A DNA stretch of 64,000 bases, taken from assembly GCA_003151335.1 (NCBI GenBank), contig PLXE01000092.1:38391-102390 (forward strand), read 5' to 3'. The position numbers and the translations under genes are program-made. This stretch comes from Acidobacteriaceae bacterium (GTDB lineage Bacteria; Acidobacteriota; Terriglobia; Terriglobales; Acidobacteriaceae). This document shows, in pieces, positions 1 through 8,955 of the stretch. Within the stretch, counting starts at the first letter, position 1; every line of letters begins with the position of its first letter. The notes under the pieces are model-generated. The model made no database searches. It was not told where the DNA came from and saw only the letters and a list, made by a program, of their open reading frames with translations.

Positions 1-1664
1 CTCTGCATTTCCGCTGGCTCCGCAGCGTCGTTCCAGTCCGTCTCCGATGCCGGGGGGATGAAACTCATCGCGCGTTCCGTCAGGGCGGCGATAGTCAAGC
101 TGGGATTGACGCCAAGATTGGCTGCGACCACCGACCCGTCGCAGACATACATGTTCTTATACCCAAAAACGCGGTTGCGATAATCCACCACGCCGTCCTC
201 CGGCGAGCTGCCGATTACAGCGCCTCCCAGACAGTGGGCGGTACCGGGAACATCGAACAATATTTCCGGCAACATGCTCATCGCCGTGCCGCCGGCAATT
301 CCAGCAAACTTCTGGGCAAACTCGTTGGCCTGGGGAATGAACGTGGGTACCCGCTGTCCGCGGCTGACCAGAAACTTCCTGAACGGCCAATAGATGTGCC
401 GCTCCCAGCGCATGTCAATGTGCCCCTCGAGGGCCTGCATACAAAGCAGAATCACCGATTCCTGCGCCCATTTCACGGGTTGGAGGATGCGCAAGGTCTT
501 GAAGGGATGGCGCAGCAACGCGACAAAGAGATTCCGAATCCAAAGTGCAATCCGCCCCGGGCCGGGACGGCCGCCCGTCAGAATCGTGGCCAGAAGGCCC
601 ATAGTGTCCGAGCCCGCTGGATACCGAACTGCTTCAATGTGGGTGTGCTCATCGATGTAAACCCCCGACCCGATGGCAACCCCTGTGGACAAGTCTTCGC
701 TGGAATTAGGTATTCGCACCCCGATGAGCGATTCGGAATTGGTGCGCACTCGCCTGCCCAGCTGATCGCTGATCGCCGGCAAAGAGCCTTTTTCTTTCAG
801 ATGAAAGAGCAATTCCATGGTGCCCAGCGACGACGCCGAAAACACTACGCCGCGACAAGTGAAGCGCCTAGGATGCCGGTTGAAGCGGGCCGTGGACTTC
901 ACCGTACAAACTTCATATCCACCGCTGCCGTCGTTCAGTCCATTGAGCGGCCTGACGTTTACCACTCTTGTCTCCGGGAAAACTTTGGCGCCGTGCTTCT
1001 CCGCCAGATAAAGATAGTTCTGGTCGAGCGTGTTTTTGGCGCCGTGGCGGCAACCCATCATGCAGCCGCCGCAGCCCAGGCAGGTCGTCCGCTCCGGCCC
1101 CTCTCCGCCGAAATAGGGGTCAGGAAACGTCTGCCCACCAGGCTCTCCTTCGGGAGACTGAAAGATAGCGACATGCGTCCGGTAGAACGTGTCTCCGATT
1201 CCGGCAGCGTCGGCAACCTGCTTCAGCAGATGATCGGCAGGCCCGAGGATTTTGTTCTCCGTAACCCCCAGCATTCGCGAAGCCGTCGCGTAATGCCGCG
1301 GCATCTCCGCCTTCCACTCCGCTAAACCTTGCCACGAGCCGCAGTCCCAAACCTTGTCCGGAGGCGGAAGAAGAGTGCAGGCATACGTAATCGATCCGCC
1401 GCCTACCGCACAGCCGTGCAGAATGGTGACATGCCTGAAATAGCGCATGTTGAAGAAGCCCCGCAGCGCAAGATTAGGGCTCCAAAACCAGCGATGAATG
1501 GACCAGCTGGTACGCGGCAGGTTCTCAGGTGTCCATCGCCGGCCCATTTCCATTACCGCAACCCGGTAGCCTTTCTCCACCAGCCGGTGAGCGGTAACGC
1601 TGCCGCCAAAACCTGAGCCGATCACGATGAAGTCAAAATCCCATTCGCCGTTGTGAGACGGCAT
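1..1664 (-). CDS. GMC-type FAD-dependent oxidoreductase (cholesterol-oxidase-like), C-terminus cut by window edge
   Basis: The reading frame is open from the ATG at 1664 to base 1 (554 codons, no stop in the window), so the C-terminal end is missing. The N-terminus has an FAD dinucleotide-binding loop, GSGFGGS, at about residues 17-23. About residues 190-210 carry a Cys-rich stretch (CLGCGGCMMGC) followed by GAKNTLDQNYL, which is typical of the COG2303 cholesterol-oxidase-like branch. The far end has the GMC C-terminal signature (DGSVVAANLGVNPSLTI). The family oxidises alcohol groups of sterols or other alcohols using FAD; the substrate cannot be read from the sequence. A GAGGAG ribosome site lies about 8 nt before the ATG. 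The gene diverges from adhE, so the two may share a control region. Confidence 0.85.
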   Translation of the reverse strand, partial: MPSHNGEWDFDFIVIGSGFGGSVTAHRLVEKGYRVAVMEMGRRWTPENLPRTSWSIHRWFWSPNLALRGFFNMRYFRHVTILHGCAVGGGSITYACTLLPPPDKVWDCGSWQGLAEWKAEMPRHYATASRMLGVTENKILGPADHLLKQVADAAGIGDTFYRTHVAIFQSPEGEPGGQTFPDPYFGGEGPERTTCLGCGGCMMGCRHGAKNTLDQNYLYLAEKHGAKVFPETRVVNVRPLNGLNDGSGGYEVCTVKSTARFNRHPRRFTCRGVVFSASSLGTMELLFHLKEKGSLPAISDQLGRRVRTNSESLIGVRIPNSSEDLSTGVAIGSGVYIDEHTHIEAVRYPAGSDTMGLLATILTGGRPGPGRIALWIRNLFVALLRHPFKTLRILQPVKWAQESVILLCMQALEGHIDMRWERHIYWPFRKFLVSRGQRVPTFIPQANEFAQKFAGIAGGTAMSMLPEILFDVPGTAHCLGGAVIGSSPEDGVVDYRNRVFGYKNMYVCDGSVVAANLGVNPSLTIAALTERAMSFIPPASETDWNDAAEPAEMQ

Positions 1665-1971
1665 AGTGGACTCCTCTGTTGGGATTAATGCTGCGGTTAT
1701 CGTGGAATTTCGATCCGCAGTTAATTATTTCACCGTTGGTGACACTCGGTTCAGTTACAGCGACCTGTTTCGTGGGTGCCCGTGCCGAATTGGAGCGGCG
1801 CATTCCCAAAACGGGAATCACACCGAACGGGTTCGCTCGTCACTGCATCCCGGGTCTTAGGTGCCGCATTATGAAGAAGTTCCTGTTTCTCATTTTGGGA
1901 ACGTGGCAGTGGGCGACCGCCAAGGAACGGCTGGGGCGCAATCGCTGGCGAATTTGAAAGGAAGTAGAAGG
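1665..1971. promoter_or_regulatory. Divergent intergenic region between the GMC oxidoreductase and adhE genes
   Basis: About 300 bp with no convincing gene. It must hold the promoters of both divergent genes. I could not pick out confident -35/-10 boxes or a Rex-type operator, which is the usual adhE control site. A frame upstream of adhE is open from 1861, but the ribosome site at 1957-1964 favours the start at 1972. Confidence 0.4.
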
Positions 1972-4620
1972 ATGGCAGAGATCGTTGCAAGCCTCAGTGA
2001 AGAACGGATTGCTTACCTGGAAGGACTGGTCAGCCAAGCCCGGACCGCGGCCGCCATCTTTACGCAATACACCCAAGAGGACGTCGATCGCATTGTCAAA
2101 CCCATGGTGCTGGCTGGACTGGAACAGGCGCAATATCTGGCCCGGCTTGCCATTGAGGAAACCCGGCTTGGGGTTGTGGAAGACAAAGCCCTGAAGAACA
2201 TGGTGGCCACGGAGTTCGTTTACAACTACGTCAAAGACAAACGGACGGTTGGCACCATTCGCGAGTTTCCGGAACGCGGTGTGGTGGAGGTGGCTGAACC
2301 CATCGGGGTCATCTTTTCGCTCACCCCAATCACGAACCCGACTTCGACCGTCCTGTTCAAATGCATCATGGCCATCAAGACGCGGAACGCGGTCATTTTC
2401 AGTCCGCATCCCAGCGCCGGGCACTGTTGCTACGAGGCGGTGCGGATCATGCATGAGGCGGCGGTGAAGCACGGCGCGCCTGAAGGCGTCTTCACTTGCC
2501 TGGAATCGCAAACTCTTCAGGACAATGCCTACCTGATGCGACACAAGGACGTCGGCCTGATCGATGCCACAGGTGGGCCGGGTATGGTTAAAGCCGCTTA
2601 TAGCTCCGGCAAACCGGCCTTGGGTGTAGGTCCGGGCAATACACCGGTCTATCTGGAAAAGACGGCGGACCTGAACATGGCCGTGGTGGACATCATCACT
2701 TCGAAGACCTTCGATAACGGAACCATTTGCGCCTCCGAGCAGACGGTGGTGATCGATGACGAGATTTACGACTCCGTGCTGCAAAAATTTTCGGACCTGG
2801 GCGCGCACATCTGCAATGAGAAAGAAACGGAACTGCTGGGACGCACTGTGATCGATCCCAAGACGGGATACATGCAGCCTCTGGCAGTCGGTCAGAAGGC
2901 CACCGATATCGCCCGCATGGTTGGCTTGTCGGTCAAGCCGAACACCAAGCTCCTGATTGCGCCGATTCAAGGTGTGGGTCGGGAATATCCACTGTCAGTC
3001 GAGAAGCTGTTCCCCGTGCTCGCCGTTTACCGGGCGAAATCGGTCAATGAGGCGCTCACGGTGTGCGTGGACGTGAATCATGCCGGCGGAATTGGACATA
3101 CGGCGGTCGTTTTCTCGCGCAACGACGAGATCATCCAAAAGTTCAGTGAACTGATGAACGCGGGCCGGATCATTGTGAATTCGCCGGGTTCCATCGGAGC
3201 GTTGGGTGGCGTTTACAACGACATGGTGCCCACCTTCTCCTTTGGATGCGGGACCGGTGGGGGCAACAGCACCACCGATAACGTAAATGTGTACAACTAC
3301 CTCAACATCAAACGCGTGGCGCGAAGGACGCAAGCCCATATGTGGTTCCGAGTTCCCAATCAGATTTACTTCAACATGAACGCGGTGGAGAACCTGCGCC
3401 AGTTCCCATCGCGCTCCACCGTCATCATCACCAATCCGGCCATGGAACAGATCGGCCATGTGGACACGGTCCGTCGCCACATTCCACCGGAAACTCTGGT
3501 CCACGTCTCGGTCATTCCTGACGCGGAGCCCGAAGTCAAGGTCGTGATGCAAGGAGTGGAGGCGCTCAATTTCTACAAAGCCGACCAAATCATTGCGTTG
3601 GGCGGCGGGTCGGTGATCGACGCGGCGAAAATCATGAAGCTCAAGTACGAATCGCCGGAGGCGGACCTGGAAGAACTGGCCGCGCCCTTTCTGGATCTCC
3701 GCAAGCGCGTGGTCCAGTACCCTACTGAAAAAGTTACCAAGGCGCGTTTGATTGCCATCTCCACCACCAGCGGAACGGGGAGCGAAGTCACGCCGTTTGC
3801 CGTCCTGACCAACAAGCAGCAAGGGCGCAAGGTGACACTCGCGGACTATTCGCTGAGTCCGGATGTAGCGATCGTCGATCCGCAGTTCGTCATGTCAATG
3901 CCGAAAGGCCTGACCGCCGACACCGGCGTTGACTGTTTGACCCACGCCCTGGAAGCCGGAGTGTCGATTTTCGCGTCACCCTACACCGACTCCAACGCCA
4001 TGCAAGCGATTCGCATGGTATTCAAGTTCCTGCCCATCGCTTATGAACATCCCCAGGATGAAGAGGCGCGCACCATGATGCACAATGCCGCCTGCATTGC
4101 GGCGATTGCGTTTTCCAACGCCTCGGTGGGCGTGAATCACGCGCTGGCCCATGCCTTCGGCGCGCGCTTCGGGGTCGCGCACGGTCGCGCCAACGCGCTC
4201 ATGTTGCCGCATGTCATTGCCTTCAATGCGGGCGTGCCGACCAAGTTCATGCCGTCGCCAAACCAGCGGGGATATATCGCGCACAAGAAGTATGCGATGG
4301 TGGCCGATCTGCTCGGCCTGGGCGGTAAGACGATTGAGGAAAAAGTGAAGAACCTGGAGGCGGCGACAGAACGGTTACTCGACCGATTGGCGATCCCGCG
4401 TTCCATCGCCGAGTTGGGGATTTCCAAGGAAGAATTCGAGCGTGCCATGCCCGAGCTGGTCAAGATTGCCTTTGACGATCCTTCCTGGCGATCCAACCCG
4501 CGCATGCCGCTGTTGAGCGAATTGGCCGAGCTGTTTTGGAGCGCTTATCGGGGACGGAGCCTGCCGACCGTGGCTAAGGCATCGCAACCACAAACCGCTG
4601 AGGAATGGTCGTGCGTATGA
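1972..4620 (+). CDS. adhE: Bifunctional aldehyde-alcohol dehydrogenase
   Basis: 882 residues, close to the 891 of E. coli AdhE. The N-terminal half is a CoA-acylating aldehyde dehydrogenase with the catalytic Cys at residue 253 in NGTICASEQ. The C-terminal half is an iron-dependent alcohol dehydrogenase with the nucleotide loop GGGSVIDAAKIM and the metal-site pattern DTGVDCLTHALE, NHALAHAFG, AHGRANA. Together they interconvert acetyl-CoA (or a longer acyl-CoA), aldehyde and alcohol using NADH. The frame is open upstream to 1861, but the ATG at 1972 is preferred because GGAAG lies 7 nt upstream and the protein then aligns with the family from its first residues. The STAS gene overlaps its stop, and an acyltransferase follows; long-chain alcohol supply for wax ester synthesis is a possible role but is inference. 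Confidence 0.95.
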   Translation: MAEIVASLSEERIAYLEGLVSQARTAAAIFTQYTQEDVDRIVKPMVLAGLEQAQYLARLAIEETRLGVVEDKALKNMVATEFVYNYVKDKRTVGTIREFPERGVVEVAEPIGVIFSLTPITNPTSTVLFKCIMAIKTRNAVIFSPHPSAGHCCYEAVRIMHEAAVKHGAPEGVFTCLESQTLQDNAYLMRHKDVGLIDATGGPGMVKAAYSSGKPALGVGPGNTPVYLEKTADLNMAVVDIITSKTFDNGTICASEQTVVIDDEIYDSVLQKFSDLGAHICNEKETELLGRTVIDPKTGYMQPLAVGQKATDIARMVGLSVKPNTKLLIAPIQGVGREYPLSVEKLFPVLAVYRAKSVNEALTVCVDVNHAGGIGHTAVVFSRNDEIIQKFSELMNAGRIIVNSPGSIGALGGVYNDMVPTFSFGCGTGGGNSTTDNVNVYNYLNIKRVARRTQAHMWFRVPNQIYFNMNAVENLRQFPSRSTVIITNPAMEQIGHVDTVRRHIPPETLVHVSVIPDAEPEVKVVMQGVEALNFYKADQIIALGGGSVIDAAKIMKLKYESPEADLEELAAPFLDLRKRVVQYPTEKVTKARLIAISTTSGTGSEVTPFAVLTNKQQGRKVTLADYSLSPDVAIVDPQFVMSMPKGLTADTGVDCLTHALEAGVSIFASPYTDSNAMQAIRMVFKFLPIAYEHPQDEEARTMMHNAACIAAIAFSNASVGVNHALAHAFGARFGVAHGRANALMLPHVIAFNAGVPTKFMPSPNQRGYIAHKKYAMVADLLGLGGKTIEEKVKNLEAATERLLDRLAIPRSIAELGISKEEFERAMPELVKIAFDDPSWRSNPRMPLLSELAELFWSAYRGRSLPTVAKASQPQTAEEWSCV

Positions 4621-4892
4621 CAAGCAATGGCGAGTGGCTTGAAATTGATGGAGAGCGTGTAGTCCAGGGCTTGCAAGCGGCCCGTGAGGCGCTGGCCAGT
4701 GCCCACAGCGATGTGGTCCTGGATTTCTCTGCCGTGCGCCGGATCGATCCCAATGCGCTCCGGACGATGGAAAAGCTGGCCGGGTTAGCCGACGGGAAGG
4801 CCGTCAAGGTCGTGTTGCGCGGCGTCAATGTCGATATTTACAAAGTGCTCAAGCTGGTGAAGCTGACGTCGCGATTCTCCTTTCTGGCCTGA
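4617..4892 (+). CDS. STAS-domain protein (anti-sigma factor antagonist-like)
   Basis: 91 residues from the ATG at 4617, which overlaps the adhE stop (ATGA), so translation is probably coupled. The protein has a STAS fold pattern: a beta strand ending in VVLDFSAVRRIDPNALRTM, where the serine or threonine normally phosphorylated in SpoIIAA-type antagonists is replaced by Asp-Pro, then a second strand KVVLRGVN. It may therefore act as an unregulated or differently regulated partner-binding module. An alternative in-frame start lies at 4605. The position between adhE and a wax ester synthase suggests a role in regulating or scaffolding those enzymes, but nothing in the sequence proves it. Confidence 0.7.
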   Translation: MTSNGEWLEIDGERVVQGLQAAREALASAHSDVVLDFSAVRRIDPNALRTMEKLAGLADGKAVKVVLRGVNVDIYKVLKLVKLTSRFSFLA

Positions 4893-4956
4893 GGCTTTTG
4901 GTGGAAGCCTCCTGCTTCAGCAGGGGGAAGCTGGAAGCTTGGAAGAGGTAGCTGCT

Positions 4957-6564
4957 ATGACGAACGGAAACGGGAACAATTCCTTCTCCTGGGGCGATGC
5001 GCTGTTTCTGCATATCGAACGCCCAGGCCAGCCGCTCAATATCGCGGGCGTCAGTATGTTCGAGGGCGAGATAAAGCTCGCGGACCTCCGCGCATTTGTC
5101 GAATCGAAGCTTCCGCTGATTCCCCGCTATCGTCAGCGTGCGGTGCCTTCTCCTTTCGATTTCGGCCTTCCCACTTGGGAGTTCGACCCGCAGTTCGACA
5201 TTCGGAACCACGTTCGAGAAGTGAAACTCAAGCACGGGACGGAGGACGAACTCAAGGCGCTGGCCGGCAAAATCGTGAGCCAGAGCTTGGACCGGCAGCG
5301 GCCACTGTGGGATTTCACTCTGGCGCGTCTGAAAAGTGGGCGCACCGGAATGGTGACTCGAATTCATCACTGCCTGGCGGACGGAATTGCCGGCGTGGGC
5401 GCGATGAATGTCATCCTGGATGCCTCCCCGAACCCGCCTCCGGTCTCGCGGAAGCGATTGAAGGCGACACCTCCTCCGACGCCCAAGGATGCCGGAGCGG
5501 CCCTGCTGGACGGGCTGGCCAAGTCCTACCTCTCGCTGTTCAACGGGGCACTAACTCTGCATTCGGGACTGATGAACATGGCGGAGCAGGCGGTGGCCGA
5601 TCCGGCAGGCGCACCGGCCGAGCTGCTTCGTGTATTGTCTGAGCTGGCTGCGCCGGCGGAGCGGTTGCCTTTCAACGTGATCTGCAACGGGCCGCAGAAG
5701 TTTGCCTGGACCGAGGTCCCGCTCGCCGACATCAAAGCGATCAAGAACAAGTGCGGAGGGACGGTGAATGATGTCGTCCTGGCGACGGTGACTATGGCGT
5801 TTGGCCGTTATGTCGCGCACCGCGGCGTTGACCTGACCGGGCGATCGCTGCGAGTTGTGGTTCCGGTAAACGTGCGCGGCAACGGAGATGCCAAGGAACT
5901 GGGAAATCAAATCTCCTTCGTGCCGGTGCCGCTCCCGCTGGACCTGCGCGATCCCGTGAAGTTGCTGGCCGTGGTGACGGAACGAGTGGAGTTCCTCAAG
6001 CACGCGCGGGCGGCCGAATTTGTCGGCTTACTGGGCGGGCTGTTGGCAACTCTGCCCAATGCTTTCTGGAAAAATATTGGACCCGTGGCCAGCCAACTGC
6101 CGCTGAGCCTGTGCAATATCATTTGTACCAACGTCCCGGGCCCGCAGATACCGCTCTACCTTATGGGGCACAAGATGCTGTCCTGGTATCCGTGGGTGCC
6201 GATCGGCGGCTTGATGGGCATTAATTGCGCCATCCTCACCTATAACGGCACCGCGTTTTTCGGCTTTACCGGCGATGTACACGCGGCGCCCGACCTCGAG
6301 CGCCTGGAGAAGTTCGTGGATGAGAGTTTTGCTGAGTTGCGTGCAGGTGCCGACACCGCAGTGGAAGCCAAGCCGGAGGTGCGCACGCGCGCGCGGCCGC
6401 ACGCAGAGATTCCGGTGGGGCATACGAAGACTCGCCTCTCGAAGAAGCCGACGGTTCGCAGGAAGTCGTCGCCAAAAGGTGCAAGCGCCCAGCCGGGGGC
6501 ACCGGTTGCGGCTCCGGCCAAACCGGAGAAGGAGCCGGAGAAAACTGCGGCGGTCGGCGCGTAA
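4957..6564 (+). CDS. Wax ester synthase / diacylglycerol acyltransferase (WS/DGAT family)
   Basis: 535 residues. The active-site motif HHCLADG (HHxxxDG) is at residues 137-143. A later NxxFVPVPLPL-type block and a conserved NVPGPQIPLYL segment are diagnostic of the bacterial WS/DGAT family, which transfers acyl groups from acyl-CoA to long-chain alcohols or diacylglycerol. The last 80 or so residues are a Lys/Pro/Ala-rich tail of low complexity. The frame is open to a TTG at 4939, but the ATG at 4957 has AGAGG at a suitable distance. With adhE immediately upstream, a fatty aldehyde-to-alcohol-to-wax-ester path is plausible; AdhE substrate length would need to be tested. Confidence 0.9.
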   Translation: MTNGNGNNSFSWGDALFLHIERPGQPLNIAGVSMFEGEIKLADLRAFVESKLPLIPRYRQRAVPSPFDFGLPTWEFDPQFDIRNHVREVKLKHGTEDELKALAGKIVSQSLDRQRPLWDFTLARLKSGRTGMVTRIHHCLADGIAGVGAMNVILDASPNPPPVSRKRLKATPPPTPKDAGAALLDGLAKSYLSLFNGALTLHSGLMNMAEQAVADPAGAPAELLRVLSELAAPAERLPFNVICNGPQKFAWTEVPLADIKAIKNKCGGTVNDVVLATVTMAFGRYVAHRGVDLTGRSLRVVVPVNVRGNGDAKELGNQISFVPVPLPLDLRDPVKLLAVVTERVEFLKHARAAEFVGLLGGLLATLPNAFWKNIGPVASQLPLSLCNIICTNVPGPQIPLYLMGHKMLSWYPWVPIGGLMGINCAILTYNGTAFFGFTGDVHAAPDLERLEKFVDESFAELRAGADTAVEAKPEVRTRARPHAEIPVGHTKTRLSKKPTVRRKSSPKGASAQPGAPVAAPAKPEKEPEKTAAVGA

Positions 6565-6676
6565 CGGGACCTGATTGAGCGCGCTGCAGGCTATTCAACT
6601 TCCCGTTCTTGGTAGGGATGCATCTTGGCAGGGATGCACTTGACACTAACCGTTGCCGCGACCTACCGTGAACGAC

Positions 6677-6922
6677 ATGGATGTGATCCCCATCAAACCG
6701 GAACGCAAGGCCCAACTCGAGGAATACGCGCAGCGTCGCGGGCAGGATCCTGCCACCGCCCTGGATGACGCTCTGGCTGAGTATCTGGAGTGGGAGCGTC
6801 AGGATTTTGAGCAAGCTGTTGAAGGTATCCGGCAGGGCTATGAGGACGTGCAAGCCGGACGCACTCAACCCATCGAGGAAGCATTTGAAGAGTTCCGCCT
6901 GAAGCATGGCCTTCCGCGTTAA
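6677..6922 (+). CDS. Probable antitoxin of a ParD-like toxin-antitoxin pair
   Basis: 81 residues from the ATG at 6677 (a GTG at 6668 is also possible). The first half, PIKPERKAQLEEYAQRRGQD, looks like a ribbon-helix-helix or similar short DNA-binding antitoxin. The acidic C-terminal half would wrap the toxin. Its stop overlaps the next gene by 17 bp, as expected for a co-translated antitoxin-toxin operon. Such antitoxins neutralise the partner and repress the operon. The identification rests mostly on the partner. Confidence 0.7.
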   Translation: MDVIPIKPERKAQLEEYAQRRGQDPATALDDALAEYLEWERQDFEQAVEGIRQGYEDVQAGRTQPIEEAFEEFRLKHGLPR

Positions 6923-7220
6923 AACCACTGCCCAAGCAAAGCGGGATTTGGACGACATCCTGGAGCGGCTGTTGTCGCAAGAGGCGGGAGAAACCGGATT
7001 GCGCTGGTTTCAGGGATTGCACCAGGCCGTCGCAACCCTAGCTGATTCTCCCCAACGCTGTGCCTTGGCTCCCGAGAGTGCCGTCTTCCCCTTCGAGGTG
7101 CGGCATCTGCTCTGCGGGCGCAGGCCCCATGTCTACCGAATTATCTTCACCATTGAAGGCAACACGGTGTCCGTTCTACATGTCCGCCATGGACGCCGCC
7201 AGCCAATCGCCAAGCCTTGA
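6906..7220 (+). CDS. RelE/ParE-family toxin
   Basis: 104 residues. It starts with a ParE/RelE-like strand (FRVKTTAQAKRDLDDIL), has the helical middle with ALAPES, and ends in the strands HVYRIIFTIEGNTVSVLHVRHGRRQ. The basic HVRHGRR end is typical of ParE-type toxins (plasmid stabilisation family), which poison gyrase or cleave mRNA. It overlaps the antitoxin gene. Length and motifs look intact, so an active module is likely. The pair lies in an otherwise metabolic region. Confidence 0.8.
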   Translation: MAFRVKTTAQAKRDLDDILERLLSQEAGETGLRWFQGLHQAVATLADSPQRCALAPESAVFPFEVRHLLCGRRPHVYRIIFTIEGNTVSVLHVRHGRRQPIAKP

Positions 7221-7249
7221 CCGAAGGCAGAAAAACGCGTTCCGACCGC

Positions 7250-7279
7250 AGATCCCTCGACTCCGCTCGGGATGACAAT
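7250..7279. repeat. Dispersed palindromic repeat of the AGATCCCTC...CGGGATGACA type
   Basis: A short imperfect inverted sequence beginning AGATCCCTCGACTCC and ending CGGGATGACAAT. A related copy with a different centre lies at 22927-22965, and a looser relative at 8872-8925. Such elements are scattered in intergenic DNA of several phyla. Here it lies 30 bp after the toxin gene and might also act in transcription termination. Confidence 0.5.
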
Positions 7280-7418
7280 ATTGTTTTTTGTTGCCCATGA
7301 ATAATCCAGTTTCAGGAGTCCTGAAACACCCACCTGTCGTATTCCGCGCGGTTTGTTTAGAATTACGCCGTACTCGTTTCATCTGGAAGAACGCTCGCAT
7401 TTCTTGAGGAGGCCTCCT

Positions 7419-8840
7419 GTGACTCGCCTATTACGTCATTTTTCTGCCCTTGCCATCGCCCTAGTCTGTTTTTCCACCATCGCGTCAGCCGACCTGAAGA
7501 TCAAAACCCGCACCACGGTGATGGGCCACTCCACCGAGAGCACGGTGTACATCAAGGGAGGCCGCCAGCGCACCGAGACCAGCTTTGGAGGTCGCGGCGG
7601 GTCGGTCAGCATTATTCAGTGCGATCAGAAGCGCATGATCACCGTCACCGGCAATGAATGCATGGTGATCCCGATGGGCGGCGGGGAGTCGTCTTGTCCC
7701 GCGATGCCGAACATGGGGGCCATGGCACGGGAGATGGCAGGAGGCGAGTCCACGCCTCCGCGCAAGGGTGGCGTTGTGACCATCACGCGCACCTCCACGG
7801 ATACTGGCGAGCGCCAGGACATGTTCGGCTACAAGGCACGCCACATCAAGAGTGTCATGATGATGGAGTCCAGCCCCGACGCCTGCAACCAGTCGCACAT
7901 GAAGATGGAAATGGATGGCTGGTACGCCGATCTGTCGGCGGGGTTTTCCTGCGGCGACGAGTCGTACCGCGCTCTGGCCTGCGGCGGCCCCGGCGCCAAG
8001 CGCGATTGTAAGGACCGCATCGTGATGAGGGGCGGCGGTGGCGGCGCGCTGGGCTACCCGCTTAAGCAAACCATGACCATGACGTCAGGCCAGGGAACAT
8101 TCACCACCACGACGGAAGTGGTGGAACTGACCAACACCAGCCTGGATGCGCCGCTGTTCGACATGCCTCCGGGATGCAAGGTCATGGACATGTCCGCCAT
8201 GATGGGCGGGGCGCCGCCAACAGCGCATTCGGAGACGGCGCCTGAGCCGGCAGCGGCCCCGGCCAAGCCCGCAGCAACTGCACCGGAGCCACCTCCCGCG
8301 CCGGTGGTTGCGGCCAAGACTGCTGGCGTGGTGCGCATCGGCGTAGTCAAAATTAAGGACATGAGCGGCCAGTCCCTGCCGACCGACAACCTGCGCCTCA
8401 ACCTGATCAACGAGATTGCCCGCCACCAACATGAAGCCGTTCCGCTGGATGCCGAAGGGCCGCATTCGGACGTAGAGAGCGAGGCCCGCTCTAAGCAGTG
8501 TGACTACATCCTCTACACCGTTCCCACGCAGGTGAAGGAGCCTAACAGCGGCGGTCTGCCACCGGCTTCTCTGCCCAAAGGAGTGGTGCTGGATCCGGCC
8601 AAGTTCGAGGCCTTGACTCACGTGACCTTGTACAAGGTGGGCAAACCGCTTCCCGAACTCAAGGAATTGCCGCTGGCGGCTGATGCCGGTCAGTTCGCCG
8701 TTGACGCGGTCATGATTACGTTTGTAATGGAGTCCGACAGGGTCGATCAGCAGATTGCCGAGGATGCCCATCCCAAGCCGGGTTCAAAGTCCTCCAAGGC
8801 GCAGGCGAAGCCTGGGACGAGCGGCACGAAGCCGCACTGA
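7419..8840 (+). CDS. Exported protein of unknown function (DUF4412-like N-terminus)
   Basis: 473 residues from a GTG at 7419, preceded by GAGGAGGCC. Residues 1-24 are a clear Sec signal peptide (TRLLRHFSALAIALVCF then ASA). The first domain, with strands such as LKIKTRTTVMGHSTESTVYI and many Met and Gly residues, resembles DUF4412-type beta proteins that describe protein- or metal-ion-coating domains; this is a loose resemblance only. A Pro/Ala-rich linker (about residues 265-305) leads to a second domain beginning VVRIGVVKIKDMSGQSLPTD and containing CDYILYTVPTQVK, then a Lys/Ser-rich tail. No catalytic motif is visible. The frame is open to a TTG at 7353, but the signal peptide and ribosome site fix the GTG start. 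Confidence 0.75.
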   Translation: MTRLLRHFSALAIALVCFSTIASADLKIKTRTTVMGHSTESTVYIKGGRQRTETSFGGRGGSVSIIQCDQKRMITVTGNECMVIPMGGGESSCPAMPNMGAMAREMAGGESTPPRKGGVVTITRTSTDTGERQDMFGYKARHIKSVMMMESSPDACNQSHMKMEMDGWYADLSAGFSCGDESYRALACGGPGAKRDCKDRIVMRGGGGGALGYPLKQTMTMTSGQGTFTTTTEVVELTNTSLDAPLFDMPPGCKVMDMSAMMGGAPPTAHSETAPEPAAAPAKPAATAPEPPPAPVVAAKTAGVVRIGVVKIKDMSGQSLPTDNLRLNLINEIARHQHEAVPLDAEGPHSDVESEARSKQCDYILYTVPTQVKEPNSGGLPPASLPKGVVLDPAKFEALTHVTLYKVGKPLPELKELPLAADAGQFAVDAVMITFVMESDRVDQQIAEDAHPKPGSKSSKAQAKPGTSGTKPH

Positions 8841-8871
8841 ACGGTGCATTCGCTGTGGAGAACTCATGGTG

Positions 8872-8925
8872 GTGTCACCCTGAGCGAGCGGCCGTTTTTT
8901 GCCGCGCTCGCTCAGCATGACAGAG
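8872..8925. terminator. Bidirectional hairpin between convergent genes
   Basis: CTGAGCGAGCG at 8880-8890 pairs perfectly with CGCTCGCTCAG at 8905-8915 around a loop containing six T. Outer TGTCA/TGACA arms extend it. It lies between the convergent exported-protein gene and rocD, where a two-way terminator is expected. The outer arms also resemble the dispersed TGTCATCC repeat family. Confidence 0.6.
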
Positions 8926-8955
8926 GGTTTGCCGCAAGCGATCGACGAATCGCAC

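Noticed and set aside
234..1325. A 363-codon plus-strand frame inside the oxidoreductase gene
   Set aside because: Antisense to a clear GMC oxidoreductase; the product is Arg/Pro-rich with no motifs.
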